A program made the position numbers and the translations under genes. The notes beneath the pieces were generated by a model, which was not told the origin of the DNA, searched no databases, and saw only the letters and a program-made list of their open reading frames with translations. From Mycteria americana (taxonomy: Eukaryota > Chordata > Aves > Ciconiiformes > Ciconiidae): a DNA stretch of 64,000 bases. The first letter of the stretch is position 1, and each line of letters starts with the position of its first letter. Below, piece after piece: positions 57,701 to 64,000 of this stretch. Location of the stretch: the NCBI RefSeq assembly GCF_035582795.1, contig NC_134372.1, positions 35,334,316-35,398,315 on the forward strand. The letters run 5' to 3'.

Positions 57701-60700
57701 TATCTATGAAGTTTATGAGCTGGTAGAAAATAGTAATGTTTTCATACCTAATTGCCAGTGATGGCTAGAACAATAGGAATTTTTTCAAAGGGCTCCTTGC
57801 TTGAAACTGGAAGGGAGAACACCAAGTCAGTGTGAGTGAACCATGAGGTGGAACTCTGTGGGCATAAAGAGGATAAGTACTTGCCAGAGCTGGCTGTTGT
57901 AGTCTTTTCAAATATCAGACTCTGATTATTTGTCAGGTTTTTGTCAGTAAAATTCTTCCTTTTAACCCACCTTGGTACTGACAGCAGCTCTTCCGTGTTG
58001 CATACTCCTGTCATAGACCCACTGAGGACTGCTGGTTTCGGATACTCCTTTGCTAGGTCTCTCAATGTCCAAGTTATACGTCTTTGTGCAGACCTTGGGT
58101 GTTCAAACTTGCAGTTCAATTACACGTTTGAAGAGGGGAAAACTTTGTACCCCCTAGCTTTTCAGCCTAATTAGTGACAAAATGGCTTTCACTGGCCCAG
58201 ACTAACTCTTTGGATTGTTTGTGTCTTGTGGGCACTTTGAAAAATGAGCCCCAAAGGAGTCCCTAAGAACTGTAAGCTATTGATTTGTTAGTCTGAGGAT
58301 ACTGCTTTTGCCTGTTTTTTAAAAAACAAAACAAAAAAAACAAAATAGGGAAGCAGCTTACTGGCCTTGTATGAGTATTGAGGGATTTGAACGAAGGCTC
58401 CAGATGTGTGGTTCTGAGAAGCTTAATTCTGGGGTTGTCACTTCAGCTGAATAGACTGCCTTCACGGTACTATGCAACGTGCATTGGTTTGTGTGGGTCA
58501 ACTGGCACTTGCAGTATGGCCTGCTGACTTATGCATGTCATGTTAGCCTTCCTCAGCTGTATCTAAGGTTCTGAGAAATCTTAAGAACTATTTGTTCCAA
58601 CAGGTTGTTGATGTGGAGTACTCAGCTCTGAAAGCCGTTGTGCAACTCAGTGAGCCTTTCCTGTGCGAGTCGCGGGATAGCACCTTTACCTTGGAGTGCA
58701 TGCAGGAACTCTTGGAGCTGAAGGAGCGTCAGATACCACTGCAGGAGCTGTGGGTTGTGTATGATGAGTCAGGAGAGTTTGACCAGACAGCACTAGCTGT
58801 AGAGCATGTCAGGTAGGAAAATGCTCAAGGTTTAAGTTTTGTCTTGAGCAATTACTCTCTGGTAGTATCCAATGGGTGGTGCCCTGAGTTCTTGTGGTCA
58901 AGCTGGCAGCTCCACAAGCCAAGCTTTCCAAAGTAAACCTGATGACTGGTAATATGAGGAGGCTGCTCTCAAAGAAAGTCTGTGGTGTCCTCTGCAGGTA
59001 CAGGTAATCACACAATCACAAGGTACTGCAGCTTATTGCCAGTCTGCTTTCTGTGTCAAAAGTGGGGGGCGGAATTGTGTTGCTTTCCCTCTCTTCTCCA
59101 CCCCAGATTTCCTTGGGCTGTATCACCTTGCTGGCTCTAGTGCAGTGTTCTTTTTTCTTCTACAACATTTTGGTAGATTTTTTCCTTTTTTTGTGCTATT
59201 CTTTTTTTTTCTGCATTTTGCCTCCTCCCCTAAATTTGCTCTTTATTCTTCAGGTATCTGTTCACATCTTACTACTTCTATTTTCTTTTCCTTTCTTTAT
59301 CATCTCTCTGTCTCTCTTCCATCTCCCTTGCTCTCATGTACTACATGTTGTTTGAAAGCTGTCTATAAATATGCAGTAGAACTGGGTGAAAAAGCTAAAA
59401 CAGGAGGAATTACCTTCCTGTCTAGAAAATGGGCCATTTCAGAAGTGGTGGGTACAGGAGGAAAAAGGGGAGGAGACACACATTCTGTTGTGAATTACTC
59501 GGTAGTAGAGATCTAAGCTTGAATGATGGAGGTGACAAACTCATTGTCAAAAAGAAGGCTTAGCTGAAGGATGCCTGGCCAAAACCAAACAACCAAAAAG
59601 CCTCAGGATCTTAGGAGTGTAAGTCTTGTTTTCAAATCCAGCTTTTAGCTGTTCACTCTCTTTTGATGAAAGTGGGAGTCAGGCTGTTTTGAATTTTGAA
59701 CTTAGATATACAAAATGAAGCTCTTTATGCATGTAAACAACAGACAAGAAAGATAACTTCTGTGTATACTAAATAGTTTACAGGACAGTAACATGGAATT
59801 GGAGAGAGGTGATGCTTTGAGATGAATTCTCAAATTGGTTACATTCGCGTTTCCAGTGCTGTGGTCTCTGCTCAGGTAAATGTGGCCTCCTTTGTGTGGT
59901 TAAATGCTTACTTTGCTTCAAAAGGTTCTTCTACCAGTGCATCTGGAGGACCTGGGACGAGGAGGAGGAGGATGATTTTGATTACTTTGTGCGATGTGTT
60001 GAGCCTCGACTGAGATTGTAAGTGCAACACCTTTGATATTATTAGGGTAGACCCACAGGAAAGGGTGACGTGGGAATAGTGGCACACAACTAGATTTAAA
60101 AAAAACCCCTATTCACTAGTAAATCAAAGCAAGTTTGTTCTAACAGCATTCACTGTCTGATGGTCAAAATTTTGGAAAGAGGGTGCAACTGAGGTTGCCT
60201 CTTGATTTCTGAACCCTGCTTTTCCCTGTAGTCCTTGACCTTCCATCAGATGGCACTCCAAACCCAGCTATAGCCTTCAAATTGCAGGCATAAGAATTGT
60301 AATCCTAATTAAAGCTAGCGTGAGATGCTCTGATACCTCTGGGCATAGAATAAGAACCAGAATGGAACTGAATGTAAACAAAAACTTGTAAATTGGTCAT
60401 GCTGAAGGAGGAATGCGTGTATTTCTTTCCCTGGTGGGATTAGTCGGCATTAGGTTTTCTGAAGGTGGGTTTTTAATGCTGTCCTGCCACATGGAACTGA
60501 AGCAGTGCGGAAGGACACAATCTGGTTATATTTTTGAGGGTGCTAACTAACCAAAGCATACCATAAAGCATACCTGGAACGAATAATTGAAAAGTGATTT
60601 TTACTGTAGGTTTTCCCCTGAGATTTGATGCACTATCTTTTTCTTAAGTCTTTCATGAGTTATTTTTCAATGCCTTTTCTTTATTTATTATAACTTAGCA

Positions 60701-63128
60701 TCATGAGTATCCGGAATTTTGTGTGTCATTCAGATTCAGGTTTGATACTGCTATGATGCTGGGGAACTATATCAGTGAATATTTATAACCTACCCTGAAA
60801 TGCTATTTAGAATATGGCATTACATGTGCTAGAATATAGCATATAGCACGTACTTTACAAAGAAAATTAGTATAATTACCCACACTATAAAGGTGGCTGC
60901 AGGCCTTCCTTTCAAACAGGACACTGTGTGACGTTTGAGGACTCTGATATGCCTGTATTTTTCTGATATCATACAAATTAGGAGGAAGTGTATATGGAAA
61001 TTGTACATGTTTCTGCAGTGTTTATACTTGTATGCTCCAGCAAATGGCTATTCTGTTGTTGAGTTTTTGGAGCCTTATGGAGACTTTGCATGGAATTAAA
61101 CCAGAATGCAATGATGTGCCATGGGATAATGTTTTTATTAATTTTTAACACTGGGCGTGGCCTTACAGCCATTTTAGCGAGAATCCAAAATGCTTAAACA
61201 ATGTCTTCGAGCAGAAAAGTAAACGTTTTCCTTTCTTATTCTCCCATACAATGCTTAATACAAAGCCTGTCCTCCAAGCTACACGGATGGTGGTGCTATC
61301 GTGTTGTGATCTAAGCACTGATGTGTCAGCTCAGAAATAACATTAATCTTCAATGCATGGAAACATATGATGCTTTAAACTTTTCAGGTATCTGGCATGC
61401 ACTGTTTTAATGAGAACAGACAGTATCTTTACACTGCACATTAGGTTGTACTAGTCTTCTGAGGCAAGTAAAGCTGTATGAACTGTTTAACTAAAGGTTA
61501 AAAAAACAAGATAGTTTTATGCGCTTTCATAGTGACCAGCTCTAAAACGTAGAGCATGCATTACAAAGCCAAATTATGTACAACATTCAGTTTCCTTCAA
61601 ATATGTTATATTTCTATATTGGTATAAATTCTTCTGCTGTTAATCATGCTGCATTGACTTACTCTGTTGCCTCTGATAACCCCATTGCCAAAATTTTGTG
61701 AGGCTCTTTATGTTTCTGTACACCCTATTTATTGGAACTGTATAGATATTGACTGCTCTGACTACAAATTTTCTTGCTCTTTGCAGCATGCTTTAAGTGC
61801 ACGCTTTAAAGAACCTCTGAAAGTTGAGGGAACATCTTTGCCCTTATTTCATGTAGCCTCTTGAATTAGAGCTATTTATACTGTGTTCACTTGGTTCCCT
61901 ACAAAAATGGTGTGAGATAATTAAATCTTGTTTTATTTGTATCGTTAATTGCTGTCCAGCTCTTTCGTAGCGACCGTGATTGGTCCTACATGATTGGCCC
62001 TGGAGTTCTTGACACTGTCTAGCTGGCAGATGTCCTCATCTTTCTGATGTTGGCAATGCAACTTTGGGCTGGCCTTTTCTGGCCTGCAATTTCATTTGTA
62101 GAGGATACTCTTGGGATGGTGCAAAACTTACTATGCAGTGCCTTCACATCTTCATCTGGTGCTGATAATGCCTTTCTTATTCATTCTGCATTTTTGTCCA
62201 GGTAGTTGTTTAGATTGTTGCTAATAGACGCTTCACATTATAGGATTTTTCTTCGATTTCAGACGTGATTTTCTCAGTTTTTCTAATAAATGCTTAAAAA
62301 TAGACTAATTTTTATATCTAATTACCTTTTAAATTCTTACTATTTTTTTATAGTTGTGCTTATGCCTTTGTTTTAGGGTGAGTTTTTGATAATTGTGTAT
62401 AATCTTTCAAGGTGGATGGGCAACTATTTAGAAAGTAATATGTTTGTGTCTGTTCAGATTTTTGGTTTTGCTGCTTTCAAACAAAATTGAGCACTGTTGA
62501 TATAGGCTGCAGAGAGTCTTGACTAAAGTACTGAAGCAGAACTCCTCAGGTTCTCTCTGGGTTTGTATTTGATCTTGCAGAATTGTAAATGTGAAATATA
62601 CTGACCCCTTGCTCTGAATTGCAGGCATTATGACATCCTTGAACACCGTGTACCTTCTGGGCTTGTAGCTGATTACCAGAACTTGTTGTCTCAGTGTGAA
62701 GAGCTTTACAGGAAGTTTTTGAATGTGAGGAACAGCATATCAAGCAGTGATTCGGACTCAGAAGTAGAAAACATCTCCATGGTGGAAGGACTAAAATTGT
62801 ATGAGAAAATAGAGCACTTAAAACAAAAACTAAAACTAATTGAGAATCCTCTGCTGAGGTACTTGGTGGGTTTGTGCAAGGAGGAGGGCCGTATGGGAAA
62901 CTATACATGGACATTCTTTACTGAAGAAAGAACTGATGGCTTTGTTGCTCTTGTTTTAGGTATGTGTTTGGTTACCAAAAATACAGTGGTCTCCAAGCTA
63001 AAGGACTGAGACCAACGGGTACCAAGATCACTCATGTTGTGTCCTCAACCATGATGGCAGGTCTGCTGCAGTCATTGATAAGAGACAAACTTTGCCCTGA
63101 ATCTTGTGGTGAAGAACTAGAAATACAG
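54325..63128 (+). CDS. SHCBP1: SHCBP1, SHC-binding and spindle-associated protein 1, N-terminal 375 residues (3' partial)
   Basis: Seven exons: 54325-54457, 56732-56902, 57513-57628, 58604-58812, 59925-60017, 62625-62858, 62960-63128. All junctions are GT-AG and phases agree (1, 1, 2, 2, 2, 2, 0). Exon 1 gives an Ala/Pro/Glu-rich tail of 44 residues; exon 2 has the conserved acidic DDDSCSDYGSRDKPG and FYERFKAYQDYIL; exon 3 EFTAEYLEKVLEPSGW; exon 4 LPLQELWVVYD-like sequence; exon 5 an acidic DEEEEDDFDYF; exon 6 a Ser/Asp CK2-type patch and a predicted coiled coil (about residues 285-318); exon 7 THVVSSTMMAGLL. The human protein is about 670 residues, so the C-terminal beta-helix half lies past the window. 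SHCBP1 binds the SHC1 adaptor and acts at the central spindle and midbody with RACGAP1 in cytokinesis. The intron open at 63129 runs to the window end; no matching next exon is present. Confidence 0.95.
59145..59335. repeat. Pyrimidine-rich tract in SHCBP1 intron 4
   Basis: About 190 bases of mostly C and T, with long T runs, in the intron between exons 4 and 5. It gives chance hydrophobic frames. It lies some 590 bases before the next acceptor, so it is not simply that site's polypyrimidine tract. Confidence 0.5.
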
Positions 63129-64000
63129 GTACAGTAACAGGAATTGTCTGTCTGCTAATACTTTTTTCTCCTCAAGAAACAGTGTGGAAGAATAAGTTAG
63201 TTTATCATGTGCAAGATACTACATTTGCACAGTGTTATTTTTTGTCAGTTCAAAAAAAGCACTGTAATTTAAACAATAAGTGGTAAGACTGGATGATACA
63301 AATAATTTCTTTTAATTCATTTGTGTCTGCTGAGTACTCTATACAAGCAGTTTCCCTCCTGTGTGTAGGAAATAATGACATAAACCTGTAATAATTCTAC
63401 AATGAAGCATGGAAAGGCGTAATACTTATTTTTAGTTTTGAAATACCGGTGTTGTCTGATGCTACTGATAATGATCTAGAGTTTGAAGAAAGAAATGTCA
63501 TTCTGTTGCTTTAATTCTGTGTAGGAGATATGTTTATTTTAGAGCAGTTATGTTTAGTTTTAGTGAATTCAGACAGGACTTAACACTTCAGCAGTTAAGA
63601 ACAGTCTGGATTCCTTGGGCCCAAATGAAATTGCTTGCTGTATTCTGATCAAGTTCATGAATTACAGATGGCCAAAATGGAGCCACAGGGAAGGTCCTGG
63701 ATTAACTTTTGGGCTATAAATCAGATTTTCTGACTTGGCAATTGAAAAATGCTCTCACTATGCTTACCCTGGAATTTGCTGGGAAGCAATAAATGTGCAA
63801 TTTTTCTGTACTATTTGTTTTCCTTTAATACAGAACAGTAATATTTGTGAAGGATATCAGCCTGCCCTCTTTGGACAAGAAAAAGGACCATGTGGACCCC
63901 ATATTTGCCACTGTAATATCTGAACTCTGTTTTGGGGTGACTTGCACCAGGAGTGAAGGGTTATGTCAGTGTTCAGACCAGCTCCAATCTAGTTGCTGAG

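Noticed and set aside
63735-63923. Possible eighth SHCBP1 exon after a TTTAATACAG acceptor near 63834
   Set aside because: The translation does not resemble the next part of SHCBP1, and it soon meets a stop.

Overview
The window is vertebrate genomic DNA, almost certainly from a bird. Genes are split by GT-AG introns. The repeats are CR1 retrotransposon fragments, one ending in the bird/reptile-type ATTCTGTG-like 3' tail, plus two solo LTRs of kinds I know from bird genomes. The GC-rich islands sit on promoters. I cannot name the species; repeat content suggests Neoaves.

Layout. (1) 1-10430, + strand: the last nine coding exons and 3' UTR of VPS35, the core subunit of retromer; its 5' part lies outside the window. 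(2) 12985-17267, - strand: a complete three-exon histamine H3-type G-protein-coupled receptor (435 residues predicted), tail-to-tail with VPS35, with a CpG-island first exon and a CR1 insertion in its second intron. (3) 17700-53900: about 36 kb with no convincing gene. It holds several CR1 copies, two solo LTRs in opposite orientations (28091-29234 and about 42609-43195), two MIR-like SINE relics, AT-rich hairpin DNA, a 28-bp perfect palindrome and small minisatellites. (4) 53930-63128 and on past the window end, + strand: CpG-island promoter and the first seven coding exons (375 residues) of SHCBP1, a cell-division protein.

How the parts relate. From memory, VPS35 and SHCBP1 are direct neighbours in the same relative order and orientation on human 16q11.2, so this is conserved synteny. 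The notable item is the extra receptor between them: it keeps every residue I would require for an amine-binding H3-type receptor, yet I know of no human coding gene at that spot. The most economical reading is an old H3/H4-family paralogue kept in birds and lost on the mammalian line. The SHCBP1 promoter has a CCAAT box and a TTTGAA (CHR-type) element spaced as in G2/M genes.

I found no bacterial-type system, CRISPR array, RNA gene or operon. Most long open frames here are shadows of CR1, LTR, GC-rich or pyrimidine-rich DNA.
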